64,000 nt of DNA from MED-G105 sp965263305 (lineage in GTDB: Bacteria > Pseudomonadota > Alphaproteobacteria > Caulobacterales > Parvularculaceae): assembly GCA_965263305.1 (NCBI GenBank), contig OZ253666.1, positions 62,001 through 126,000 on the forward strand, read 5' to 3'. Made by a program: the position numbers and the translations under genes. Shown piece by piece: positions 24,188 through 33,385 of this stretch (within the stretch, counting starts at the first letter, position 1; each line of letters opens with the position of its first letter). Below the pieces are notes generated by a model. That model saw only the letters and a list, made by a program, of their open reading frames with translations, did not search any database and was not told where the DNA came from.

Positions 24188-25627
24188 TTAACCCCGCATT
24201 TTTGACGCGACGTGATCAGCAAGCCGCAGCGACAGCTGAACGATGGAATAGGTTGGGTTCGCATGCCCACCATGGGGAAATACTGATGATCCCAACACGT
24301 ATCCGTTGTCCATCCCGAATATTTTTAGATTTTTATCGACAATGCCATCTTTTGCGGATGCGGCCATTCTCGTCCCGCCCATATGATGATGGCCAGCCAT
24401 CCAACCCTCTGCGGGATGATGTTCCTCACCAATAATATGGTCATAGACCCGTAGCACGCCGAGGCCATTGTCTTGGAGATAACGCCCCAGCAATTCCATC
24501 GAAACTTTCGCCGTTCTGTAATCAAGTTCGCTTTTCGCCCAATGCAGAACTGGACGCGGCACGCCAAACCCGTCTTTTTCGTCCGTTGAAAGCGCAATTC
24601 GGTTTCCCGCGCGCGGTTCCTGCTCCCAAACCAGCTCAACCGTGCTGCTGCAATTTAGCTCTTCGCCAAAACGCGACAGAATATTGGTGCTGAGGGGCCT
24701 TGTTGCGCATATCGCCGTGCGCGCTGCGCTTTTCAAGGTCGATTCACGACGATCATGAAGAACGCGCAGACAGGCGTTCAAAATGCCATACTCTTTCTGA
24801 GCCTGGCCCGTGGGAGAGAGAAACGCCATTCCCCAAGGGAATGAATAATCGAATTGAAGGTTTGATGCGACGACTTCCCCGGCGATGTTATGGGGATGTT
24901 CAAACCAATACTTACCAAGAACATCGGTATTTTGTACAATTGGTTCGGCCGATTGTTCGTTCGACCAAAGGAGTAGCCGAGAATTATCAATACCACCCGC
25001 GCATAAGACAACGAGGCCTGGCGTTAGCGTTAATTGCCCGCCATCAATATTGGCGATGTGAACTTTCGTAATCCTGCCATTGGCGGCCTCAAGGGAGAGG
25101 ACCGGCGCGTTTAAGCATACATGGGCGTGGGATGATTTTTCAAAAAAGGCCCGGTATTGGTCATTGCCGAACCGCACCGGCGGGCTAAGGGCGAATTCAA
25201 CCTCTTTAAGAGCCCCGCCCAATTCTCGGTCGCGTAAAACCGGCACTTGTAGGATACGACTTGCAGCCTCGCGATAGGGCTCAAGGTCGTCTTTCGAAAT
25301 AGGCCAGCCGATATACCCGGGAACATCCGGACGCGCTTGAAAATCTTCAGCATCGAGATGGCGGCATACGCCCGTCCAATGGTTGCTCGTCCCACCGAAG
25401 TACTTCAGGCGGCTGAATTCTAGCTCCCAGTATTCATCGCCAATTACCTCTCCGCGGCATGTTTCCTGAACCCGGTCGGTTAGATCCAAGCCACCTGCTT
25501 CCAGAATTAAGCTCTTAACATTTTTATCAGAGAGCGCTTTGGCTAACGTTACGCCGGCGGGCCCCGAACCAATTATAACAACAGGTGGTGCCGTAGACGG
25601 ATCAAATTCGGAAAAATCAATGATCAT
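24188..25627 (-). CDS. GMC-family FAD oxidoreductase
   Basis: The 479-residue protein has an N-terminal Rossmann FAD motif (VVIIGSGPAGVTLAKAL), a GGTSNHWTG signature typical of GMC alcohol/sugar dehydrogenases, and a C-terminal HHMGGTRM and GGHANPTYSIVQLSLRLADH with the catalytic His. Such enzymes oxidise alcohols or sugars and pass electrons to quinone or cytochrome. Its own N-terminus lacks a signal peptide. The ATG overlaps the stop of a small gene bearing a Tat-type signal, which may carry it across the membrane. The substrate is unknown. Confidence 0.9.
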   Translation of the reverse strand: MIIDFSEFDPSTAPPVVIIGSGPAGVTLAKALSDKNVKSLILEAGGLDLTDRVQETCRGEVIGDEYWELEFSRLKYFGGTSNHWTGVCRHLDAEDFQARPDVPGYIGWPISKDDLEPYREAASRILQVPVLRDRELGGALKEVEFALSPPVRFGNDQYRAFFEKSSHAHVCLNAPVLSLEAANGRITKVHIANIDGGQLTLTPGLVVLCAGGIDNSRLLLWSNEQSAEPIVQNTDVLGKYWFEHPHNIAGEVVASNLQFDYSFPWGMAFLSPTGQAQKEYGILNACLRVLHDRRESTLKSAARTAICATRPLSTNILSRFGEELNCSSTVELVWEQEPRAGNRIALSTDEKDGFGVPRPVLHWAKSELDYRTAKVSMELLGRYLQDNGLGVLRVYDHIIGEEHHPAEGWMAGHHHMGGTRMAASAKDGIVDKNLKIFGMDNGYVLGSSVFPHGGHANPTYSIVQLSLRLADHVASKMRG

Positions 25628-25815
25628 CAGTTTACTTTTAGAATATAGCCGTCTTTGTAGACGTAGCGTTCGCCATTAGGATCTGTCGCAAGTTTTTCGA
25701 TCTTTCCCTTCGACGTCCCACTGGCAAGCTCGGCGATAGATAAGGCCCCAACCCCCGCTGCGCCGAGTAAGACGCGACGTTTAATGATGCCGCGCTTTAG
25801 AATTGTGTTTTTCAT
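25627..25815 (-). CDS. Small Tat-signal protein coupled to the GMC oxidoreductase
   Basis: The product has 62 residues with a twin-arginine-like N-terminus (KRRVLLGAAGVGALSIAEL) and then only about 35 residues of mature chain. GGGGTGAAA precedes the ATG, and its stop overlaps the GMC start (TGATG). In gluconate- or sorbitol-type dehydrogenases a small Tat subunit is exported with the folded flavoprotein; this could be a minimal version. It is far shorter than known gamma subunits, so the role is inference. Confidence 0.65.
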   Translation of the reverse strand: MKNTILKRGIIKRRVLLGAAGVGALSIAELASGTSKGKIEKLATDPNGERYVYKDGYILKVN

Positions 25816-25956
25816 TTTCACCCCGGCCTTCGAGTTTTTATGTGCGTTGACGCCGTCGTTACCCCTATAGAAGAGTCTTGATCCCATAACAACGAGGCGA
25901 AGGAGGCCGATGGACCACCTCCACCCGCCGGTGCAAGAGTGTCAAGGTGACATGAT

Positions 25957-27699
25957 TTAGACGTCGGGCGTCAACATTTTTTGAGCGCGCCATTGCTCAA
26001 CAATACGGTGGATAAAGCCGTCATCGTCAACGCCAACAGACCATCCGTCAGAGAAGCTCGCCGTTAGGCTCCGCGGGATCGCAGAGCGCGGTAACGCGTC
26101 AAAACGAATACGGGTTGGTAGAGAGACCCCCTCCCCGACGGCGATTGCCTCGCCTAAACTCAAGGATGGCAGGCTCGCCAATAAACTGGTCGCCGCATCA
26201 GGCACCGCCGCCTTCAACGCTTCCTGGTCAGACTGGTTCGCCAACCGCATCGCAAAGATCGTGTTGCATTGTGAAAGGAGGGTGGGATCCACCTCCGTCG
26301 GTCGTTGGGAGATCGCGAAGAGTGCGACGCCAGTTTTTCGCCCCTCTTTAGCAATCCGAACAAGCGCCTTGCGGGTTGGGGCGAAACCTTCGTCTTCGCG
26401 GGCGGGCGCGTAGTGATGCGCATCTTCCAGAACAACAGCGATCGGCGTTGCCCCATGGCTCCACAATCCAAACTCAAAGGCCATACGCGCGACAACGGAA
26501 ACAACTACCTGCGTTACTTCCACCGGAAGCCCACCGAGCTCAATAATACTAATGGGCGCATCATCAACAGGGATACGGAACAACTGAGCAAGAAATTCGA
26601 CCATTGTGTCCTGCACCGTAAGGCTGCCGAACATAAAGGCGTATCGAGCATCAGACGATATCTGGGAAAGCCTTGCCCGTAACCTCTTATAAGGGCCTGT
26701 CGCCCTCGAATGCTCAAGGCCGCCCAACGCTCTGTCAATGAGGGTAAGGAGTTCGGCGACGCGATAAGGCGTAGGCGTATTAACGGTAATGGCGCTATGG
26801 TCTGCGCGCTTTTCCGAAATCAAAGTGGGGGCAACACCCGAATTCGATAAATTCAACTTGCGCGCCATGGGGATAAGTTCAGAGAGGATTTCAACCTCTT
26901 CGGCGCAATTTTTCTGACCAGGATAGAGAACCTCGATTAGCTCTTCGAAGGTCAATAACCAGAACGGCAACGTTAAGCTCGCAGGATCGAAAACAACGGC
27001 GCGATCGCCGAAGCATGATGCATATTCATTATGCGGATCTAGAATAACAACATGGCCGTGCGGGTACCGATCCAAGACGGAGGATAGTAACAGGGTCATC
27101 GCACAAGACTTGCCCGATCCGGTCGTGCCAAGGATCGCACAATGTCTAGAAAATAAATCGTTCACCGAAACCGTCGCCGGAATACTCGTGTCTTGGGTGA
27201 CAACACCAATCCGAACGCTAGATGCGCCGTTGCTGGCAAAAAGCGCTGATAACTCCTCTCGCTTTGCGATACGGACAGAGTCGTGAAGTGTCGGGTATGA
27301 AGAGACCCCCCGCCGAAAACGAGCAGGGCTTTTCGCTGTGGGTTTGCTAAACTCCCCAATGAGTTCCAATTCGACCAAGCGGATGTCAATGATGTCTTCA
27401 TCAAAACTTGGCGACGGTACATTCATCGCCGAAATGATACCGAAACTGATGGTGTCGCCGGCATCAATAGACAGAATAGCCCCCAACTGAGGCAACGCCT
27501 CGCGCGCTACCGCGAGATGTTCATCCAACATGACCAACGCATGACTGCCGGAAATTGAAACTACTTCCCCAATGCGCGCCCCATCGGTGTTTTTTTCTGG
27601 TGTGCAGTCTTCCGTATGCACCTCTCTTATCCGGGTGTCTTTCATCTTAACCTGGCGTTTGGGCTTTCTGCTTCGCCCTTCTAAATGAGATTGTGACAT
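25957..27699 (-). CDS. HerA/DUF87-type ATPase
   Basis: The 580-residue protein has a HAS-barrel-like N-terminal region (about 40-115), a Walker A GTTGSGKS (191-198), ILDPHNEY in the first strand, Walker B AVVLEDAHHYAP (about 421-432), a sensor segment FAISQRPTEVDP (461-472) and a HerA-type C-terminus. HerA proteins are hexameric DNA translocases or helicases, usually paired with the nuclease NurA in archaea or with various effector nucleases in bacterial defence systems. No NurA, SIR2 or other nuclease lies next to it here. It begins 30 bases after a histidine kinase gene, with CGGAG-type ribosome site. Confidence 0.88.
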   Translation of the reverse strand: MSQSHLEGRSRKPKRQVKMKDTRIREVHTEDCTPEKNTDGARIGEVVSISGSHALVMLDEHLAVAREALPQLGAILSIDAGDTISFGIISAMNVPSPSFDEDIIDIRLVELELIGEFSKPTAKSPARFRRGVSSYPTLHDSVRIAKREELSALFASNGASSVRIGVVTQDTSIPATVSVNDLFSRHCAILGTTGSGKSCAMTLLLSSVLDRYPHGHVVILDPHNEYASCFGDRAVVFDPASLTLPFWLLTFEELIEVLYPGQKNCAEEVEILSELIPMARKLNLSNSGVAPTLISEKRADHSAITVNTPTPYRVAELLTLIDRALGGLEHSRATGPYKRLRARLSQISSDARYAFMFGSLTVQDTMVEFLAQLFRIPVDDAPISIIELGGLPVEVTQVVVSVVARMAFEFGLWSHGATPIAVVLEDAHHYAPAREDEGFAPTRKALVRIAKEGRKTGVALFAISQRPTEVDPTLLSQCNTIFAMRLANQSDQEALKAAVPDAATSLLASLPSLSLGEAIAVGEGVSLPTRIRFDALPRSAIPRSLTASFSDGWSVGVDDDGFIHRIVEQWRAQKMLTPDV

Positions 27700-27728
27700 T
27701 CCGCTCGTCTCCGTTCGTCTTATTCTCT

Positions 27729-28652
27729 CTACCCTGCAAGGCGAGTTGTCTCGGCCTCACCGACGGGCGATTGGCAATCTTGCGTCGCTTTTTGTGTTGT
27801 TGCATCGGTGCGATTGGTTTGGCCTGCCGATGCAAGGCTGACCCGCACTAATGTTCCTTCTCCAAGGCGGCTTTTCATCGCGAAAGACCCACCTTGCAAT
27901 TCAACAAAACTTTTCGCGATGGCGAGTTCGACGCCAGGACCAGCGAATGATTTATCTAATCCACGGAAAGCATTGTCGAATGCGTGCAAGGCACTTTCGA
28001 CGCCCTCAACCGAGAACCCTTCGCCATAGTCACGAACGGCAATTTCGGGAAATCCTTCCGGCCCAATTGAAGCGCGCAAAATGATGGTACTTCCTTCTTT
28101 TGACATTCGAATACCGGTACGAATGATATGGTCCAACGCCTGCGCGAAGCGTTCTTCATCGCCCCAAGCTTGCACCGCAAGGCCGTCTTCAGTTTTGTTG
28201 TTGATCGTTATTTTCGCAGCATCCAACGCGGTTTTCGCCCTTTTGATGGCGCCATCCAGTGCGTCAGTGAGGTTAAATTGACCTTCATGAAGTTCGATTT
28301 GCCCGCCATCAAGCGCGGCCACTTCTAGAATGGTGTTGATATGGCCAAGTAATAGATCGGCGGATTGTAGGATATAATCTGTATAGGATTTTCTTTTTTC
28401 ATCGGTGAGATTGTATTCATCTGCATTTTGCAGCATGGCGGCGAACCCAATAATGGCGTTCAGCGGGGTTCGTAGTTCATGGTTCATGTTCCCCAAAAGC
28501 TCAGAACGGGCTTTGATAAAATGGGCGGCATGGGCCTCAGCCTCGCGGGCCTGCTTGCGCGCGCGGCGCACGGCTGCAGTTTCCGCCATATTGGCGGAAT
28601 AAACGGCAAGCGGCGTCTCATCGCTGGCGAGAAAAGGTTTAAGCGAACGCAT
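27729..28652 (-). CDS. Cytoplasmic histidine kinase with a degenerate N-box
   Basis: The 307-residue protein has a coiled-coil-rich opening (RRARKQAREAEAHAAHF), a HisKA dimerisation domain with the phosphorylatable His58 in MNHELRTPLNAIIGF, and an HATPase_c domain with DYGEGF (G1) and GPGVELAIAKSFVELQGG (G2). The N-box Asn that coordinates Mg-ATP seems replaced (IIRTGIRMSKEG near 176-187), so ATPase activity may be weak or lost. No membrane segment or PAS domain is visible. AGGAG precedes the ATG. No response regulator is adjacent; the HerA gene follows in the same direction. Confidence 0.85.
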   Translation of the reverse strand: MRSLKPFLASDETPLAVYSANMAETAAVRRARKQAREAEAHAAHFIKARSELLGNMNHELRTPLNAIIGFAAMLQNADEYNLTDEKRKSYTDYILQSADLLLGHINTILEVAALDGGQIELHEGQFNLTDALDGAIKRAKTALDAAKITINNKTEDGLAVQAWGDEERFAQALDHIIRTGIRMSKEGSTIILRASIGPEGFPEIAVRDYGEGFSVEGVESALHAFDNAFRGLDKSFAGPGVELAIAKSFVELQGGSFAMKSRLGEGTLVRVSLASAGQTNRTDATTQKATQDCQSPVGEAETTRLAG

Positions 28653-28745
28653 CTCATAACTCCTACAAACGAGAGTTTATAGGCCGGAGAGCTAATGCGC
28701 CGTTAAGCGTTTTAATTGGAACCAGTCCATTAACTGATCGGTAAA

Positions 28746-28769
28746 CAATCGGTCCGGTGAGACCGATTG
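28746..28769 (-). terminator. Hairpin after the Na+/H+ antiporter gene
   Basis: CAATCGGTC (28746-28754) and GACCGATTG (28761-28769) form a perfect 9-bp stem with a 6-base loop, 8 bases past the antiporter stop on the minus strand and followed by TTTAC. A factor-independent terminator is likely but not certain. Confidence 0.6.
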
Positions 28770-28776
28770 CCCGGCG

Positions 28777-30765
28777 TTAGGCAGATGACCGCGATGGCGT
28801 ATCGTCACCCTTTTTGCCATTAGCGGCGGGTTGTTCTCCTGCGTTGGCTTTCTGATCGCCGCTCCGCTCCGACGGCGGTTTCGGCGTGTAGGCGACCACC
28901 ACATCACCAACCTCAGGCGTTAACGGAACCTCTTGGCTGTTTACCAAAATCGTGTCCCGACGCTTAAGGAAGACAATTTCAGCCTCCTTATCGAGGTCAG
29001 CCAAATACCGATCCGGAGGGTACTCCTCCGCGATCCGGGTTTTTTGGAACATCCACCCGGCGTAGTGGCGGCGCAGAAGAACATCTAGCGGTGTTCCTGA
29101 ATTTAGAAATGTCCGCCCCTGTAGGGTGAAGGAAAGGGCCCGACGATCCTCCTCGTCCTTGCCCCTTGCGTTTACCTGATAAATCGCCGCTCGCCCCATC
29201 TCGGGCGCCAAATCGGTACAGACGAGCGCGTTGTGCGCTTCATTTCCGCTCAACGCCATAAGCACACCGTAACGGTTGAGATCGACATGGTGCTCCGTCA
29301 CCTCGGAGAGCAGTTCACCGTAATATGTCGGAATATCCGCGAGGCGCGCAGGGCGCAGGCGGCGCCAACTGGCATCGGCGATCATTACCGAGATGTCCAT
29401 TTCCTGAAATTTCTGGGCGAGAGAAACGGCGAACGGCGTCGCTCCGCTGATCAAAACGCCGGGCCGTTCTGTCGAGGCCAGTCCTAACGCCTTGGCGAGG
29501 GGCCCGATTGAAAAGCCGTGCAAGAGGACGGTGGCGAACACCATGGCGAAAGCGAGCGGAATGAGACGTTCCGCCGAGGCGATCTGGCGTTGCAGTTGAT
29601 CGACATCCGCCCCCGGCGTCTCGAGCCCAGCCGAGTAAAGCGCAACCAACGACGCGCCGAAAAAGGAAGACACCGCCACCGCGACAATGCCCCGCGGCGC
29701 AATCCAGCCGATCAGCAATCGCTCGCGCCATGGCAACCCCGCCCCAATCGTCGAGAGAAACACGGTCATCGGCCGGATAACAAACAGCATCGCCCCCAAG
29801 AATAATAAGCTGCGGCCATCCAAAGACGCGAACGCATCCCAGGTGAGGTTCGCGGTGAGGATCACGAAAACACCCGAAACCAGGATGATGGCGACGTTCT
29901 CTTTGAACAGACGCAATTCGTTAATGCTGGCGAGGCGCGCATTCGCCATGGTGATGCCCATCACAGTGACAGACACGAGCCCCGCCTCCTCCTGCATGAG
30001 GTTCGCCACTTCAAAACAGAAAAGTACAAGCGCCAAAAGGGCCGGCGGTTTTAGGTATTCCGGCACCCAGCCTCGGCGAAAGGCGGTCACGGCGCCACGC
30101 CCCAAGGCGTATCCAAAACCTCCCGATAAAACCGACGCTGTTAGCCAGGTCATGAAATACTCGACCGGTCCACCCGCATGACCATGGGCGCCATGACCAA
30201 CCTGAAGTGCGGCGATCTCAAACGCCAGCACCGCGAACAGAGCGCCGAGGGGGTCATTCACGATCCCCTCCCACTTTAGGAGGGCAGCCGGACGCGGCGA
30301 TAATTTTGACTGGCGCAAAAGCGGAATAATGACGGTGGGCCCTGTCACCACCATGACGCCGGCAAACAAAATTGCCGACATCCAGGTAAGGCCCGCAATG
30401 TAATGCCCCGCGACCGCTGCAAGCGCCCACGCAATGAAAGCGCCCGGCACAACAAGGCGCATCACCCCGCGAGAGACGTCTTTAATTTCAGAGAATTTGA
30501 GGGTTAATCCGCCTTCGAACAATATGACGGCAACGGCGACGCCGATGATCGGTTGGTAGAATTGTCCAAAAAACGTCACCATGGGTGGGGCGACGGCCGT
30601 CGCTGGGTCATATCCAGCCGGCCACAACAACCCCGTAACAGGCCCGGCCAATAACCCGGCGATCGCCATCAGAACAATCGCTGGCAGGTTAAACCGCCAT
30701 GCAAGCCATTGGGCGCCGACGCCAAGAACGCCGATAATCGTGAACGCGAGGACAAGATTGTCCAT
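28777..30765 (-). CDS. Na+/H+ (cation:proton) antiporter, CPA1-like, with C-terminal regulatory domain
   Basis: The 662-residue membrane protein has about 12-13 helices in the first 430 residues, including the substrate-binding region of the family (GVMVVTGPTVIIPLLRQ and WEGIVNDPLGALFAVLAFE with the Asn-Asp pair). It is followed by a cytosolic TrkA-N-like/RCK-type Rossmann domain (about 440-560) and a short TrkA-C-like part. It exchanges Na+ or K+ for protons, as expected in a marine bacterium. It starts 18 bases after the crotonase stop and is the end of the prp-containing run. Confidence 0.88.
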   Translation of the reverse strand: MDNLVLAFTIIGVLGVGAQWLAWRFNLPAIVLMAIAGLLAGPVTGLLWPAGYDPATAVAPPMVTFFGQFYQPIIGVAVAVILFEGGLTLKFSEIKDVSRGVMRLVVPGAFIAWALAAVAGHYIAGLTWMSAILFAGVMVVTGPTVIIPLLRQSKLSPRPAALLKWEGIVNDPLGALFAVLAFEIAALQVGHGAHGHAGGPVEYFMTWLTASVLSGGFGYALGRGAVTAFRRGWVPEYLKPPALLALVLFCFEVANLMQEEAGLVSVTVMGITMANARLASINELRLFKENVAIILVSGVFVILTANLTWDAFASLDGRSLLFLGAMLFVIRPMTVFLSTIGAGLPWRERLLIGWIAPRGIVAVAVSSFFGASLVALYSAGLETPGADVDQLQRQIASAERLIPLAFAMVFATVLLHGFSIGPLAKALGLASTERPGVLISGATPFAVSLAQKFQEMDISVMIADASWRRLRPARLADIPTYYGELLSEVTEHHVDLNRYGVLMALSGNEAHNALVCTDLAPEMGRAAIYQVNARGKDEEDRRALSFTLQGRTFLNSGTPLDVLLRRHYAGWMFQKTRIAEEYPPDRYLADLDKEAEIVFLKRRDTILVNSQEVPLTPEVGDVVVAYTPKPPSERSGDQKANAGEQPAANGKKGDDTPSRSSA

Positions 30766-30783
30766 TAACGAGGACCGTTCTTG

Positions 30784-31560
30784 CTATCGGTGTTTAAACG
30801 TTGGTTTTCGCTTTTCAACAAACGCCGCCATTCCTTCTTTTTGATCTTCAAAGGAAAAGATCGAGTGGAAGACGCGACGCTCAAACCTGACGCCTTCCGA
30901 CAACGTCGTTTCGAAAGAACGATCCACTGATTCTTTCGTCAGCATCACAATTGGACGGGAGAAACTCGCGATTTGCTTCGCGGTATTGACCGCATCCTCT
31001 TTTAGCTCCGCCGCCGGTACGATACGGCTCACAAGACCGCAACGCTCCGCCTCTTCTGCATCCATCATTCGGCCCGTTAAGCACATCTCCATCGCTTTTG
31101 CCTTGCCGATGGAGCGCGCCAAGCGCTGGGTGCCGCCGGCGCCAGGCATGGCGCCGATCGTAATTTCGGGCTGGCCGAATTTCGCGTTATCCGCCGCAAT
31201 AATAAAATCGCACATGAGGGCAAGCTCGCAACCGCCCCCTAATGCATACCCAGCGACCGCCGCAATAATTGGGGTACGGGCTTTTGAGGCGGCTTCCCAA
31301 TTCGCCGTGATGAAGTCTTCCATGAAGACATCGATATAGTTTTTCTCCGCCATCTCCTTGATATCAGCGCCGGCGGCAAAAGCTTTTTGCGACCCCGTGA
31401 TAACGATGCACCCGATTTCAGGGTCAGCGTCATAGGCGTTCAGCGCTTCGGTCAGCTCATCCATGAGCTTGATGTTGAAGGCGTTCAACGCTTCCGGACG
31501 ATTAAGAGTGACGATGCCGACCCCTTGGTCGACTTCGGTAAGGAGGCATTCATACGCCAT
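30784..31560 (-). CDS. Enoyl-CoA hydratase (crotonase), short-chain type
   Basis: The product has 258 residues. Motifs FAAGADIKEMAEK and ALGGGCELALMCD form the oxyanion hole, and the catalytic Glu pair lies in QPEITIGAMPGAGGTQRL. It is a complete crotonase hydrating trans-2-enoyl-CoA. AGGAAA is 9 bases before the ATG at 31560; the upstream in-frame ATG at 31587 has none. It follows prpC by about 210 bases that include an inverted repeat, and precedes the antiporter. Confidence 0.9.
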   Translation of the reverse strand: MAYECLLTEVDQGVGIVTLNRPEALNAFNIKLMDELTEALNAYDADPEIGCIVITGSQKAFAAGADIKEMAEKNYIDVFMEDFITANWEAASKARTPIIAAVAGYALGGGCELALMCDFIIAADNAKFGQPEITIGAMPGAGGTQRLARSIGKAKAMEMCLTGRMMDAEEAERCGLVSRIVPAAELKEDAVNTAKQIASFSRPIVMLTKESVDRSFETTLSEGVRFERRVFHSIFSFEDQKEGMAAFVEKRKPTFKHR

Positions 31561-31714
31561 GGAGAGATATTTCCTGTGACACGCCATCAGGCGCTAAAAT
31601 CGGGCGGCGGAAACGCCTTTTACGCCCACCCTCCCGAAAACGGAAGGATTTTTCGAACCGAAACACCGCTGTGATAAAATCACTTTTTGGCGACATCGAT
31701 CCTTCATTTCAAGG

Positions 31715-31758
31715 GGGCGCTGATTTCACAGGAACAGAGCCCTTTGTCCTCAGCGCCC
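31715..31758 (-). other. Inverted repeat between prpC and the crotonase gene
   Basis: GGGCGCTGA (31715-31723) and TCAGCGCCC (31750-31758) enclose 26 bases that can themselves pair in part. It lies just after the prpC stop on the minus strand. It may be a partial terminator or mRNA processing structure. There is no long T run. Confidence 0.4.
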
Positions 31759-31768
31759 TATGACTGGA

Positions 31769-32902
31769 TTATCTATTTGCGATCGTTGTCACATCGCGCT
31801 GTGCTTCGCCGGTGTAGTTCGAAAGTGGGCGGATCAATTTGTTATTGCCAAGCTGTTCCATGACATGGGCGGTCCAGCCCGTGATGCGGCTGACAACGAA
31901 GATGGGCGTGAACATCGGAATCTCGAAGTTCATCAAATAGTAAGCAGGCCCGGCCGGGAAATCGAGGTTTGGATAAATCTTCTTCTGTTCCACCATCGTG
32001 TCATCTAAAATTCGGCTCATTTCCCAGTAGGATTTTGCTTCCTCTGAACCGATGACCTCCACCATTTTTTGGAACGCGTCCGTCATCGTCGGCACGCGAC
32101 TATCGCCAGAACGATAAACTCGATGACCAAAGCCCATGATTTTCTTTTTCGTCGCCAACGCGTCCAACATCCAGGCGCGCGCATTATCGGGCGAGCCGAC
32201 TTCTGTCAGCATATGCATGACGGCCTCATTGGCGCCGCCATGGAGCGGGCCTTTCAGCGATCCGATGGCGCCCGTCACGGCCGAATAAATATCCGATGTC
32301 GAAGAAGCGATGGTGCGCGCTGTAAACGTGGAGGCATTGAACGAATGCTCCGCATAGAGCGTCATTGACACGTCGAAACATTTAATGATCTCCGGCGCGG
32401 GAACCTCGCCGAAGCACATATGGAAGAAATTTTCAGAAAAGCCGAGATCATAGTCCGGCGCGATCGGGTCTTTGCCATTGCGCAAGCGAAAATCCGCCGC
32501 AACAATCTGCGGGATCTTGGTGTACATCCGTACAGCCTTGTCATAAAGACCGGCCTGCGATGAGTCATCGGTTGTATCATCCGCCTGCCCCAAAAAGGAT
32601 ACCGCTGTACGCAGTGTATCCATAGGGTGCGCGTTTTTATTGAACTTTCCCATCACGGCGAGAAGATCGTCAGAAAGGCCGCGCTCTTTCTTCTCAATGG
32701 CATTGAACGCACCAAGTTGCGAGGCTGTCGGCAACTCGCCATTCCATATCAAATAAGCAACCTCCTCGAAGCGGCATTGGCTCGCCAGGTCCTGGACTTT
32801 ATAGCCGCGATAGGTAAGCGAATTAATTTCCGGCATTACCTTTGAAATCGCCGTATCATCCGCCATCACGCCGGCCAGGCCGTATTTTACTTCATCTGAC
32901 AT
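31769..32902 (-). CDS. prpC: 2-methylcitrate synthase / citrate synthase
   Basis: The product has 377 residues. Citrate-synthase motifs are GPLHGGANEAVMHML (His), MGFGHRVYRSGDSR (His) and the Asp region NLDFPAGPAYYLMNF. The N-terminus (GLAGVMADDTAISKV..NSLTYRGY) is the type shared by PrpC. It condenses propionyl-CoA with oxaloacetate to 2-methylcitrate. The ATG at 32902 has GGAG 6 bases upstream; the ATG six bases earlier overlaps that site. prpB and prpD nearby on the same strand confirm the methylcitrate assignment. Confidence 0.92.
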   Translation of the reverse strand: MSDEVKYGLAGVMADDTAISKVMPEINSLTYRGYKVQDLASQCRFEEVAYLIWNGELPTASQLGAFNAIEKKERGLSDDLLAVMGKFNKNAHPMDTLRTAVSFLGQADDTTDDSSQAGLYDKAVRMYTKIPQIVAADFRLRNGKDPIAPDYDLGFSENFFHMCFGEVPAPEIIKCFDVSMTLYAEHSFNASTFTARTIASSTSDIYSAVTGAIGSLKGPLHGGANEAVMHMLTEVGSPDNARAWMLDALATKKKIMGFGHRVYRSGDSRVPTMTDAFQKMVEVIGSEEAKSYWEMSRILDDTMVEQKKIYPNLDFPAGPAYYLMNFEIPMFTPIFVVSRITGWTAHVMEQLGNNKLIRPLSNYTGEAQRDVTTIANR

Positions 32903-33001
32903 TGTCATCTCCGCTTCGTCCGTTTCCTCGTCTCGACATTGGCCGATTGGGCCGGTCGAACTCCATGAGTTTTTTACTTTGTTGTTTCCAACCTTAAAGG
33001 C

Positions 33002-33379
33002 TTATCGAATTGCCCCGCGCTTCATACCGTATTCTCTCTCGATCTTCGCAACGCGCACGGTATAGTTTTCATACCATTTATTTTTTCCATTCCGTTGCGC
33101 TTCCATATGCTCCGCTTGTTTTTTCCAATCGGCGATTGCGCTTTCATCGGTCCAGTAAGAAACGGTCACGCCTGACCCGTCTTTGTTATGGGCGCTTTCT
33201 ATACCGAGGAACCCCGGCATCGATTTCGCTAACTCAATCATATGTTCAGCGGTTTGCGTATACTCTTCTGCATCGCGGCCGGTATTCAAACTCGTGAAAA
33301 TCACCGCGTAGTAGGCCTTGTGATTTTTTTCACCCATCAGCCCTTCCTCATACACCGGGCCAATGCGGCCCTCACTCAT
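33002..33379 (-). CDS. Antibiotic biosynthesis monooxygenase (ABM)-domain protein
   Basis: The 125-residue protein has one ABM/Dabb-like ferredoxin-fold domain: YYAVIFTSLNTGRDAEEYTQTAEHMIELAKSMPG, then FLGIESAH, then VSYWTDESAIADWKKQAEH. Family members range from quinol monooxygenases and heme-degrading enzymes to proteins with no known activity. It starts 6 bases after prpB (AGGTTATAATG), so it is in the prp transcript. Its role there is unknown. Confidence 0.85.
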   Translation of the reverse strand: MSEGRIGPVYEEGLMGEKNHKAYYAVIFTSLNTGRDAEEYTQTAEHMIELAKSMPGFLGIESAHNKDGSGVTVSYWTDESAIADWKKQAEHMEAQRNGKNKWYENYTVRVAKIEREYGMKRGAIR

Positions 33380-33385
33380 TATAAC

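Noticed and set aside
25957..27699. HerA ATPase as part of a known anti-phage system
   Set aside because: No SIR2, DUF4297, NurA or other effector gene lies beside it, so a defence call is not supported.
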